Assembly (NCBI GenBank): GCA_030530825.1
Contig: JAUMUF010000001.1
Span: forward strand, 1-64,000
DNA length: 64,000 nt
Origin: a bacterium
GTDB lineage: Bacteria > Patescibacteriota > Saccharimonadia > Saccharimonadales > Saccharimonadaceae
Reading direction: 5' to 3'
A program made the translations under genes and the position numbers. This document shows positions 13,285 to 19,882 of the stretch, in pieces. Each line of letters begins with the position of its first letter. Position 1 is the stretch's first letter. The notes beneath the pieces are model-generated. The model had not been told where the DNA came from, did no database searches, and was given only the letters and a program-made list of their open reading frames with translations.

Positions 13285-14097
13285 ATGGCGAAGACTGAAA
13301 AAGAAATCTTGAAATTAAGAAATTTGAAAAAGCGATTTGGCGTGGGTGATGCGGAGAATTTTGCGCTAAATGGCGTTGATTTGAGTGTTAAAAAAGGCGA
13401 ATTTATCATTATTATGGGACCGAGTGGTTGTGGAAAGACCACCCTGCTTAACATCATTGGCCTCCTTGATCGCGCAACAACTGGCGACTATATTCTTGAT
13501 GGGCGAAATGTGGCGCGGATGAGCCGTCGGCAGCATTCACAAATTCGAAGCAATAAAATCGGCTTTATTTTTCAGAACTTCAATCTTATTCCGCGTCTAA
13601 CTGTGATTGAAAATGTGGCTTTGCCGCTTGTTTATAAGGGTGTCGGTAAAACAACTCGACTTGAAACCGCCAGCAGAATTTTGAAGAATTTCCATCTCAA
13701 TGAGCGAGAATATTATATGCCTTGGCAACTCAGTGGCGGGCAAACTCAGCGTGTAGCGATTGCGCGAGCGCTGGTTAATGAGCCTTCGATCATTCTCGCC
13801 GATGAGCCAACTGGTAATCTGGACAGTAAATCTTCGCACATTATTATGGAAGAACTTTCAGAGATTCACAAAAAAGGCAACACCATCATTATGGTCACGC
13901 ACAACCCTGAACTGGTGGCTTACGCAACTCGAATTATCACGATGTTTGATGGTAAAATCGACACTGATGAGCAGATTTCTTCTAAGAAGAACTCTAAAAA
14001 ATCTTCGAAAAGTGTTGAAGAAACCGAGCGAACTTTAGAAAAAATTGAAAAAGTCACAGAAAAACTGGACGAAATTAAAGAAGAATTAGGAGTTTAA
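13285..14097 (+). CDS. MacB/LolD-type ABC transporter ATP-binding protein
   Basis: Walker A GPSGCGKTT (about residue 46), Q-loop FIFQNFNLIP, signature LSGGQ (with TQRVAIARAL), Walker B IILADEPTGNLD and an H-loop VTHNPEL are all present. This branch energises FtsX-like permeases that export peptides, lipoproteins or toxins. After the ATPase core (about 235 residues) there is an unusual Lys/Glu/Ser-rich coiled-coil tail (about 235-270). TAAAAT lies 6 nt before ATG, so the transcript is leaderless. The permease gene starts 2 nt after its stop. Confidence 0.93.
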   Translation: MAKTEKEILKLRNLKKRFGVGDAENFALNGVDLSVKKGEFIIIMGPSGCGKTTLLNIIGLLDRATTGDYILDGRNVARMSRRQHSQIRSNKIGFIFQNFNLIPRLTVIENVALPLVYKGVGKTTRLETASRILKNFHLNEREYYMPWQLSGGQTQRVAIARALVNEPSIILADEPTGNLDSKSSHIIMEELSEIHKKGNTIIMVTHNPELVAYATRIITMFDGKIDTDEQISSKKNSKKSSKSVEETERTLEKIEKVTEKLDEIKEELGV

Positions 14098-14099
14098 TT

Positions 14100-15323
14100 A
14101 TGCGAATTTTCAAAACTCACATCGAAAATGCTCTCGAAAGCCTAAACGCCAACCGCATGCGGACATTTTTGACGATGCTTGGCGTAATGATTGGAATTGC
14201 CAGCATTACGGCGATTTTCTCTTTGAGCGGCGGAGTTTCGAGTCTGATTTCGAGCCAAGTTGAGAGCGAAGGGGCGATGGTTGTGGTGCGGCCTAAGGAC
14301 TTGTCAGCAACAAACAAGAATCTGCTTTCCACGCTGACTTCTTCGCAAAATTTTGTGAAAAGTTCTTTGACGGAAAAAGATGTTGAGATTGTATCCAAAA
14401 CTGAAAAAGTGATCTCCAGCGCCCCGCTCGCAGTTTTTACTGCTGAAATCACAGCAGAAGGAAAGTCTCATCGTGCGGATATTTTGGCCACAACGCCAAG
14501 TTTGGAGGAGACGATTTCTCTCAAACTTCGAGATGGGCAATTTATTGCTGAGCCATCCAATACGCAAAATGTGGTGGTTGGTCATCATTTGGCGGTGAAT
14601 ATTTTTGGAACACCAGATGTTATTGGGCAGAATTTAACCATTAAGGGGCAAAAGTTCTTGATTATTGGCGTTCTCGAAAAGCAAAAATCGGCGATAAATT
14701 TCTCCAATGTGGATTTTGATAATGTGGCTGTGGTGAGTTTTTCGCACGGTAAAACTTTGACTTCTAATAATCTTCAGATTCAGCAAATCAACGCCAAGGC
14801 GGAAAGTGCCAATGCGCTTGGTGGTATTTCGAAAAAGATTTCGGCCCAAATTGGTAAGAGTCACGCTGGTGAGCAGGACTTTGAGGTGATGAGCGGCAAA
14901 AATATCTCGCACCCTTCGCACAAGATTTTTGAGACTGGTGCTTCTGTTTTGGCGCTGGTGGCGGGGATCTCTCTAGTGGTCGGTGGAATTGGCATCATGA
15001 ATATTATGCTGGTTAATGTGAGCGAGCGTACTCGAGAAATTGGCATCCGTAAAGCATTGGGCGCTAACAATCGGCATATTTTGTTTCAATTCTTGACTGA
15101 ATCGATGATAATTTCTGTCGGTGGCGGTATTTTTGGCTTTGTAGCGGGCTGGATGTTCTCTCTTGGGCTGAGCGCTGTTTTGCCATTCAAGCCGGCGATC
15201 TCTTTGCCTGTGGCGCTGATGATTGGTGCGATTTCTGTTGGTGTGGGTGTTATCTTTGGCATTTACCCTGCATTCCGCGCCTCTCGAAAAGACCCGATCG
15301 AGTCGCTTCGACATTATAATTAA
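14100..15323 (+). CDS. MacB-type FtsX-like permease
   Basis: The partner of the upstream ATPase. Residues about 20-45 form the first membrane helix (TFLTMLGVMIGIASITAIFSL); an extracytoplasmic MacB_PCD domain follows (about 46-265); the FtsX domain contains three further helices with the typical GGIGIMNIMLVNVSERTREIG-like signature near 295-318 and ends YPAFRASRKDPIESLRHYN. With 407 residues and four helices it fits MacB-like exporters. Substrate unknown; in a monoderm-type cell it may release peptides or extract lipoproteins. Confidence 0.92.
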   Translation: MRIFKTHIENALESLNANRMRTFLTMLGVMIGIASITAIFSLSGGVSSLISSQVESEGAMVVVRPKDLSATNKNLLSTLTSSQNFVKSSLTEKDVEIVSKTEKVISSAPLAVFTAEITAEGKSHRADILATTPSLEETISLKLRDGQFIAEPSNTQNVVVGHHLAVNIFGTPDVIGQNLTIKGQKFLIIGVLEKQKSAINFSNVDFDNVAVVSFSHGKTLTSNNLQIQQINAKAESANALGGISKKISAQIGKSHAGEQDFEVMSGKNISHPSHKIFETGASVLALVAGISLVVGGIGIMNIMLVNVSERTREIGIRKALGANNRHILFQFLTESMIISVGGGIFGFVAGWMFSLGLSAVLPFKPAISLPVALMIGAISVGVGVIFGIYPAFRASRKDPIESLRHYN

Positions 15324-15329
15324 AATCTA

Positions 15330-15358
15330 TTGATTTTGCTTGTGCTTTATGATAAAAT
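15330..15358 (+). promoter_or_regulatory. Promoter of the 15396 gene
   Basis: TTGATT (15330-15335), a 17-nt spacer and TAAAAT (15353-15358). Confidence 0.7.
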
Positions 15359-15395
15359 ATTTTTAGATAATTTATAATTTCAAAAAGGTGGGAAA

Positions 15396-15860
15396 ATGGA
15401 TTTTAATTTAGATTCTATTCAAAAACAGCCAGTTAGCGACGACCCAGAACTCGCAAAGGCTTTGGCTGGACTTAACGGTGAAGAAGGTGGCGAAGAGTCT
15501 CTTCAATTTGAGGGTCTTGAACCAGCGGCTGAGGCTACTCCAGCGGTAGAAACCGAGGCGGCTGCTCCAGTAGTTGCCCCTGTTCAGGATGATGTGGCTC
15601 AGGTGATTGCGACAGATGGATCTTTGGATGAAATCAAAGTTCATGCGCTTCAAGATCTTCGTCCTTTGATGGAGAAATTGGATGTTTCTGCAGAGGAGAA
15701 GTTTAATATTTACTTGTTGCTTCTTCGCTCTTCGGATGATAAAACTTTGATTGAGCCAGCGTATGCGGCTGCTCGAAATATCGAAGATGAGACTAAGCGA
15801 GCCAATGCGCTTCTTGATGTGATTAAAGAAATTGACTACTTGAACGCTAAAACTGCATAA
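15396..15860 (+). CDS. Hypothetical acidic protein with helical C-terminal half (154 aa)
   Basis: The first 70 residues are disordered and rich in Glu, Ala, Pro and Val. The last 80 are a compact helical region (IKVHALQDLRPLMEKLDVSAEEKFNIYLLLLRS ...), apparently a helical-repeat fold. No signal peptide, no Cys, no known family. AAGGTGGG lies 5-12 nt before ATG. Strong promoter and terminator suggest good expression. Confidence 0.6.
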   Translation: MDFNLDSIQKQPVSDDPELAKALAGLNGEEGGEESLQFEGLEPAAEATPAVETEAAAPVVAPVQDDVAQVIATDGSLDEIKVHALQDLRPLMEKLDVSAEEKFNIYLLLLRSSDDKTLIEPAYAAARNIEDETKRANALLDVIKEIDYLNAKTA

Positions 15861-15864
15861 TTAT

Positions 15865-15905
15865 ATCCGCCCCTGTTGTATGACTCTGGGGCGGATTTAT
15901 TTTTT
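15865..15905 (+). terminator. Terminator of the 15396 gene
   Basis: ATCCGCCCC (15865-15873) pairs with GGGGCGGAT (15888-15896), followed by TTATTTTTT. Confidence 0.8.
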
Positions 15906-15917
15906 AAAAATCTGCGG

Positions 15918-15946
15918 TTGAAATTGGGCGGAAAATTTGATAAAAT
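15918..15946 (+). promoter_or_regulatory. Promoter of tRNA-Ser(GCU)
   Basis: TTGAAA (15918-15923), a 17-nt spacer and TAAAAT (15941-15946), ending 9 nt before the mature 5' end. Confidence 0.75.
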
Positions 15947-15955
15947 AGAAACATT

Positions 15956-16048
15956 GGAGGATTACCCAAGTGGCTGAAGGGGACGGTTTGCTAAATCGTT
16001 AGTCTAGGGAGACCTGGAGCGGGAGTTCGAATCTCCCATCCTCCGCCA
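15956..16048 (+). tRNA. tRNA-Ser(GCU)
   Basis: Acceptor GGAGGAT (15956-15962) pairs with ATCCTCC (16038-16044). The anticodon GCT is at 15990-15992, a long variable arm follows, the T-loop GTTCGAATC is clear, and CCA is encoded (16046-16048). The 90-nt body is normal for a class II tRNA. Confidence 0.95.
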
Positions 16049-16050
16049 TA

Positions 16051-16080
16051 AAAATAGACCGATTTTCGGTCTATTTTTAT
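16051..16080. terminator. Bidirectional terminator between tRNA-Ser and the Mur ligase
   Basis: AAAATAGACCGA pairs with TCGGTCTATTTT, with T-rich ends on both strands. Confidence 0.75.
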
Positions 16081-16083
16081 TAT

Positions 16084-17382
16084 TTAAGATTTAATCTCTT
16101 TGGATATTTCCTGTACGACTTGCGTATCGTTCCATTCGACTTTTTCACCGTTGATGACGCGATAAACTTCATGTCCCAGCCCTGTGATAAGTACAATATC
16201 ACCTTTGCCGGCGATTTGAAGCGCTTTTTTGATTGCTTCTCGACGGTTGGCGATTTCTTGGACTTTGGCTGGCAGGTTTTTACCCATTCCCTCTTTAATT
16301 TCTCGCCGAATTTGCTCGGCATCTTCGGTATAATTTTCTTCATCGGTTAGAATGATGCGGTCGGCAAGTCGGACGGATATTTCACCCATAATTGGGCGCT
16401 TCTTGCGGTCACGGTCACCACAGGCACCAAAAACCAAAATCACGCGATTTTTAGAAATAGATTTGGCTGTGTCGAGGACCTTTTCAAGGCCGTCTGGCGT
16501 GTGAGCGTAGTCAACGATCACATCAAAAGGCAAGCCTTCTACCGCCCTTTCGAATCTGCCCGAGATGGCTTCGAGATTGGCCACGCCCTCTTGAATTTCC
16601 TCCGGCTGAATGCCCAAGAGCCACGCAGCAGCAATAGCCGCGGTCATATTATACACATTGAATTTGCCCGGCAAATTGGTCGCCGCTTCAATTTTAACAG
16701 TAGTGTCCAAGGTGATTTCTGCTTCGCTACCCTTTTTGTAAAGTTTAACCTTTTGGATTTTAGCGTCAGCCATATCGCTAGTGCCATAAGTGATTTTGGC
16801 ATCAGCCGCCTCGAATTTATTAAAATAGTCGAAGTATTTGTCATCGGTATTTAGCACAATGAATTTTGGATTGCTTTCAAAAAGTTTTGCTTTGGCGGCG
16901 GCGTAATTATCCATCGTTTTGTGGTAGTCAAGATGGTCCTGTGTGAGATTGGTCATAATCGCCATTTCAAAGTCGACGCCCGTAAATTTATGCTGGTCAA
17001 GCGCGTGAGAAGTTGCCTCCACTAGAGCGAATTCCACATCCGCGTTTACAGCGTCGCGGAAGAATTTCTGTAGCCTACCGACCGTTGCAGTGGTTGAGTT
17101 GGTGTCGTTGACGCGCATTTCTCCTGCGATTTCTATATTTGCGGTCGAAAACATCGCTGTTTTATAGCCCGCCTCTTTCAAAATTTCGTTCAAAAAGTTG
17201 ATCGTGGTCGTCTTGCCATTGGTTCCAGTGGCGGCAATTACCCGCAACTTTTTCGAAGGATTGCCGTTGATGCTCGAAACAACCTTTGCTCTCCCTCGTC
17301 GATATTTTTCTTCCAAGAGATTAACCGTTCCGCCTGGAAGCGATTTTCGAACGGCCTTTGCCAATTTATTCTTAATGCTCAT
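16084..17382 (-). CDS. murE: MurE-type Mur ligase with reduced N-terminal domain
   Basis: Mur ligases add amino acids to UDP-MurNAc-peptide in peptidoglycan synthesis. The ATP loop GTNGKTTT occurs near residue 54, far earlier than in ordinary MurE (near 110), so most of the N-terminal UDP-binding domain is missing. Middle domain motifs EATSHALDQ, NLTQDHLDYH and the C-terminal DYAHTPDGLEKVL and FGACGDRDRKKRP are intact. The usual DNPR amino-acid recognition motif is replaced by DEENYTED, so the added residue cannot be predicted. ATG 17382 is chosen because TATAAT lies 6 nt upstream (17394-17389, minus). It is MurE-like; which peptide residue it adds is unknown. Confidence 0.8.
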   Translation of the reverse strand: MSIKNKLAKAVRKSLPGGTVNLLEEKYRRGRAKVVSSINGNPSKKLRVIAATGTNGKTTTINFLNEILKEAGYKTAMFSTANIEIAGEMRVNDTNSTTATVGRLQKFFRDAVNADVEFALVEATSHALDQHKFTGVDFEMAIMTNLTQDHLDYHKTMDNYAAAKAKLFESNPKFIVLNTDDKYFDYFNKFEAADAKITYGTSDMADAKIQKVKLYKKGSEAEITLDTTVKIEAATNLPGKFNVYNMTAAIAAAWLLGIQPEEIQEGVANLEAISGRFERAVEGLPFDVIVDYAHTPDGLEKVLDTAKSISKNRVILVFGACGDRDRKKRPIMGEISVRLADRIILTDEENYTEDAEQIRREIKEGMGKNLPAKVQEIANRREAIKKALQIAGKGDIVLITGLGHEVYRVINGEKVEWNDTQVVQEISKEIKS

Positions 17383-17462
17383 AGTTAAATTATACTCTCT
17401 TTTGTGCAAAAATTCAATTTTATAAAAAAGAAGTTTCAGAATACGAAAGAAAATTAGTAGCA

Positions 17463-17489
17463 AAACCCACCGTATATATTGGTGGGTTT
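17463..17489 (-). terminator. Terminator of the 17502 gene
   Basis: AAACCCACC pairs with GGTGGGTTT around a T/A-rich loop, followed by TT on the minus strand. Confidence 0.65.
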
Positions 17490-17501
17490 AAGGTTGTTCG
17501 G

Positions 17502-17978
17502 CTAAAGAATTTCGTAAAAATTTTTGAGATTTTTACGAAGTGCCTTAACCTCTGAGTATGTAGAAAGAGTTAAAAATCTCTCTATATTGCCGTTGGAGAT
17601 TTTGTAGCGGTTGAAGCCACACCTTTCAATGTTGAATTTGCGGCGCTTGAGGAATTTTTCTAATGAAATCATAGATTCCCTAGCGGAAGCTCCGTGAGGT
17701 AAAACCAGATAAATCTCTGGGTTTGCCGCGTAGCCGTCTTCTTGTATCCAAAATATCCACTCGAGATAGTTGAATCTGATCGCCTTAGCCACCTGATAGC
17801 TTGTAGCGTAAGGTGGAATCTCATCATCCATAGCCTTAAGAATCAATTGACCCGCCTTATCCGCAGTTTCAACGGAAAAAGCTTTGGGGTCGCGCAGGAA
17901 TTCATCAAAGGATTTTTTGATAGCCTCCTTGACAGAATGTAAGATTTCCCTAATATTGATATTTTCGAAAACTCTCAT
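17502..17978 (-). CDS. Hypothetical protein (158 aa)
   Basis: No family is recognised. A helical N-terminal half (IREILHSVKEAIKKSFDEFLRD) precedes an alpha/beta C-terminal half, with a possible nuclease- or RNA-binding-like basic stretch (KFLKRRKFNIERCGFNRYKI). AGAGGTG lies 8 nt before ATG. It is a single gene with a near-consensus promoter and hairpins in its roughly 60-nt leader. Confidence 0.55.
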   Translation of the reverse strand: MRVFENINIREILHSVKEAIKKSFDEFLRDPKAFSVETADKAGQLILKAMDDEIPPYATSYQVAKAIRFNYLEWIFWIQEDGYAANPEIYLVLPHGASARESMISLEKFLKRRKFNIERCGFNRYKISNGNIERFLTLSTYSEVKALRKNLKNFYEIL

Positions 17979-18046
17979 TAGTTTTCACCTCTTTCTAAAA
18001 TTTTGAGCACAATGCTCAACTTTTCTCGAAACGAGAAACTAACTAT

Positions 18047-18075
18047 ATTTTAGCATAATTATCAAGAAATGTCAA
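18047..18075 (-). promoter_or_regulatory. Sigma70 promoter of the 17502 gene
   Basis: On the minus strand TTGACA (18075-18070), a 17-nt spacer and TAAAAT (18052-18047). The leader holds TCTCG/CGAGA and GAGCA/TGCTC hairpins. Confidence 0.8.
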
Positions 18076-18101
18076 TACTAGGCGGGTATCGGATCCTAGA
18101 A

Positions 18102-18818
18102 TTAAAATTCGCCAAGATCTACTGAAGGATTATCTTTGTCGGCGACAACAGAAGAAATTTGCCCACCGATAAATTCTTCCAATCGAGATTTTAGCGCATC
18201 GATAGCGGTGTGGAAATTTTCTAAATTCTGCCCATTCCAGTTTTCGATAATAAAGACAGCGTCGGTGGTTTGATCTGTGAGCATTGTTCGTACAGCCTCG
18301 CGCCAATTCCAGCAACGACAGACAGCACCCTCTTCATCTTTGTAGATGAGTTCATTTTCGAGAGGTGGCTCGGACTTTTCACTGCCCAAAGTTATAAAGT
18401 TTTCGTCACCATTAGCAAGAGTTAAGCGCATATTGCCGGCAATTTTGGCCAAATCCTCGCCGCCGCAAGGTACAGCAAACTCTAAAGATACAGAATTATA
18501 AACATCTACCAGTGGACTTATCGATCCAACACCACGGCCGTTATCAATTCTTTTGAGAAGTGCTTCAATTGATGAGCGATTTCCCTTTTTACTCTTAAAC
18601 TTTTTGAATGCTTCACGCCAACTCGCGACAACCTGATTTTTTGAAAATTCATCAGCCGTTAGGTGAACTTTAGCACTTTCAGACGATTGTTCTAGTAAAT
18701 TTTCAAAATCAGAATTGTCCGCGACAGGTGTATTTTTAACATTTTTAGCGATGATTACGCCAATTTTAGCCTCTGGAAAAATCTCCAAGAAGTCTTGCTC
18801 TAAGATAAATTGCTTCAT
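18102..18818 (-). CDS. B3/B4 domain protein (PheT-like tRNA-binding fold)
   Basis: The 238-aa sequence fits stand-alone B3/B4 proteins (COG3382), related to the editing domain of the phenylalanyl-tRNA synthetase beta chain. Seen: SWREAFKKFKSKKGNRSSIEALLKR (about 67-91), the PLVDVYNSVSLEFAVPCGGED core (about 100-122) and the closing region CRCWNWREAVRT with a following FIIENW strand. Members are thought to handle mischarged tRNA or amino acids, but this is not firmly shown. TAGGAGG-like GGAGG lies upstream of ATG 18818. Confidence 0.85.
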   Translation of the reverse strand: MKQFILEQDFLEIFPEAKIGVIIAKNVKNTPVADNSDFENLLEQSSESAKVHLTADEFSKNQVVASWREAFKKFKSKKGNRSSIEALLKRIDNGRGVGSISPLVDVYNSVSLEFAVPCGGEDLAKIAGNMRLTLANGDENFITLGSEKSEPPLENELIYKDEEGAVCRCWNWREAVRTMLTDQTTDAVFIIENWNGQNLENFHTAIDALKSRLEEFIGGQISSVVADKDNPSVDLGEF

Positions 18819-18870
18819 TTTAATCCTCCTTTGCTCTATTTTAACAGATTTAGGCTAAATATTAAAGAAA

Positions 18871-18918
18871 ACCCGCCAGCGCAAACTGACGGATTTTCTG
18901 TGGCGGAGAGAACAGGAT
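18871..18918 (-). repeat. Duplicate of the tRNA-Ser(GGA) 3' end and its terminator
   Basis: The 18 bases at 18901-18918 repeat exactly at 19012-19029, the CCA/acceptor/T-arm side of the tRNA. The adjoining hairpin (CCGCCAG... CTGACGG, 18873-18892) resembles the true terminator at 18981-19003. The rest of the tRNA is absent, so this is a truncated copy, either a tRNA remnant or an old attachment-site scar. Confidence 0.6.
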
Positions 18919-18980
18919 AAGTCCGCTTTGTGAACGAACCCGCCTCGCAGGCTCAAATACATTTTCTTCGAAAAGAAGAA

Positions 18981-19003
18981 AGCCGCCGACAAAAAGTCAG
19001 CGG
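18981..19003 (-). terminator. Terminator of tRNA-Ser(GGA)
   Basis: On the minus strand CCGCTGAC pairs with GTCGGCGG around TTTTT, followed by a T/C-rich tail. Confidence 0.65.
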
Positions 19004-19011
19004 TTTTCTCC

Positions 19012-19101
19012 TGGCGGAGAGAACAGGATTCGAACCTGCGAGAGCCTTTCGACCCAACACGCGTTCCAGGCGTGCGCCTTAAACCACTCGGCCATCTCTC
19101 C
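19012..19101 (-). tRNA. tRNA-Ser(GGA)
   Basis: On the minus strand acceptor GGAGAGA (19101-19095) pairs with TCTCTCC (19022-19016). Anticodon GGA is at 19067-19065, the variable arm is long, the T-loop GTTCGAATC is present, and CCA is encoded (19014-19012). Confidence 0.95.
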
Positions 19102-19195
19102 CCGCTTTTTAATTTTAGCAAATTTTAGGCAAAGTTTCAACCGCGGATTTAATTATCTTAATACGGTTTTACCATACATTATCTTGAAAATTTTA

Positions 19196-19759
19196 TCAAT
19201 ACCAGGACGAAACACCGCCGTGCCTTGAACAAGCACCCCTGCCCGTAGCAGAACTCATACTTCCATCGCGACAGAACGCGCCACTTCTAATTGGCGGAGA
19301 ATAAACTCGAGGAGAACTAAATCTTGGACTATAGTTGTATCTAGTCGTAGAGTAGTTATATCCTCGATAACCCCCACCGCCTCCACCGCCGTAGTAATTG
19401 TAAGATTGTGGAGCAGGTACTGGAGTGGGAGGTGGCGGTGGTGCTACGTATTTGTATTTGGTTATTACGATATGCTCGTTTGTTGGCTTGTATTTGGACT
19501 TGCGACTTAGTTCTTTTTTGGTTTTGCTATTACGACAAACCTCATCTTGTCCGTTTGAGCCGGTTATTGTAGTTCTTCTGGATTTTTCTTTTCCACCAAG
19601 TGATTGGTCGTGAGTGTTAAATTCATCTTCAGAAGTTGTCGTCTGAAACTTAACAATCTCATTACTACATACAGTTCTGTTCTCGTAGGCATCTATACCG
19701 AAAGGTAAAGCAATCACCGAGAGCATAATAAATAATAACCAGCCTAAGTTTTTATTCAT
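19196..19759 (-). CDS. Exported G5-like plus DUF3761-like protein (187 aa)
   Basis: A signal or anchor helix (about 6-24) is followed by a G5-like region (about 32-107: EIVKFQTTT ... IVITKYKYV), a proline then glycine/tyrosine-rich linker (seven glycines in a row near 126), and a C-terminal DUF3761-like module (about 165-187) with the pattern C-x-DG-x-S-x3-ATGRGACS-x-HGGV. A paralogue lies at 50485-51009. It probably acts at the cell surface, possibly binding glycan; both domain calls are from motif recognition. AAAGGAT lies 8 nt before ATG. Confidence 0.7.
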   Translation of the reverse strand: MNKNLGWLLFIMLSVIALPFGIDAYENRTVCSNEIVKFQTTTSEDEFNTHDQSLGGKEKSRRTTITGSNGQDEVCRNSKTKKELSRKSKYKPTNEHIVITKYKYVAPPPPPTPVPAPQSYNYYGGGGGGGYRGYNYSTTRYNYSPRFSSPRVYSPPIRSGAFCRDGSMSSATGRGACSRHGGVSSWY

Positions 19760-19809
19760 ATTAAATATCCTTTGCTAATAAAATATTATAATAAGTTAAA
19801 TCTTTATCC

Positions 19810-19839
19810 ATCTTATCAAACAAAACCAACAATTGTCAA
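19810..19839 (-). promoter_or_regulatory. Promoter of the 19196 gene
   Basis: On the minus strand TTGACA (19839-19834), an 18-nt spacer and TAAGAT (19815-19810). Confidence 0.7.
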
Positions 19840-19846
19840 GCAAAAA

Positions 19847-19870
19847 ACACCCCTCTCAGAGTGCTTTTGT
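19847..19870 (-). terminator. Terminator of valS
   Basis: AGCACTCT pairs with GGGGTGTT (G-U pairs included), followed by T6 on the minus strand. Confidence 0.6.
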
Positions 19871-19882
19871 GCTTACCAAGTT

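Noticed and set aside
18855-19121. 88-codon open frame on the minus strand
   Set aside because: It runs through tRNA-Ser(GGA), and its peptide (GERWPSGLRRTPGTRVGSKG) is the well-known artefact of translating a tRNA gene.
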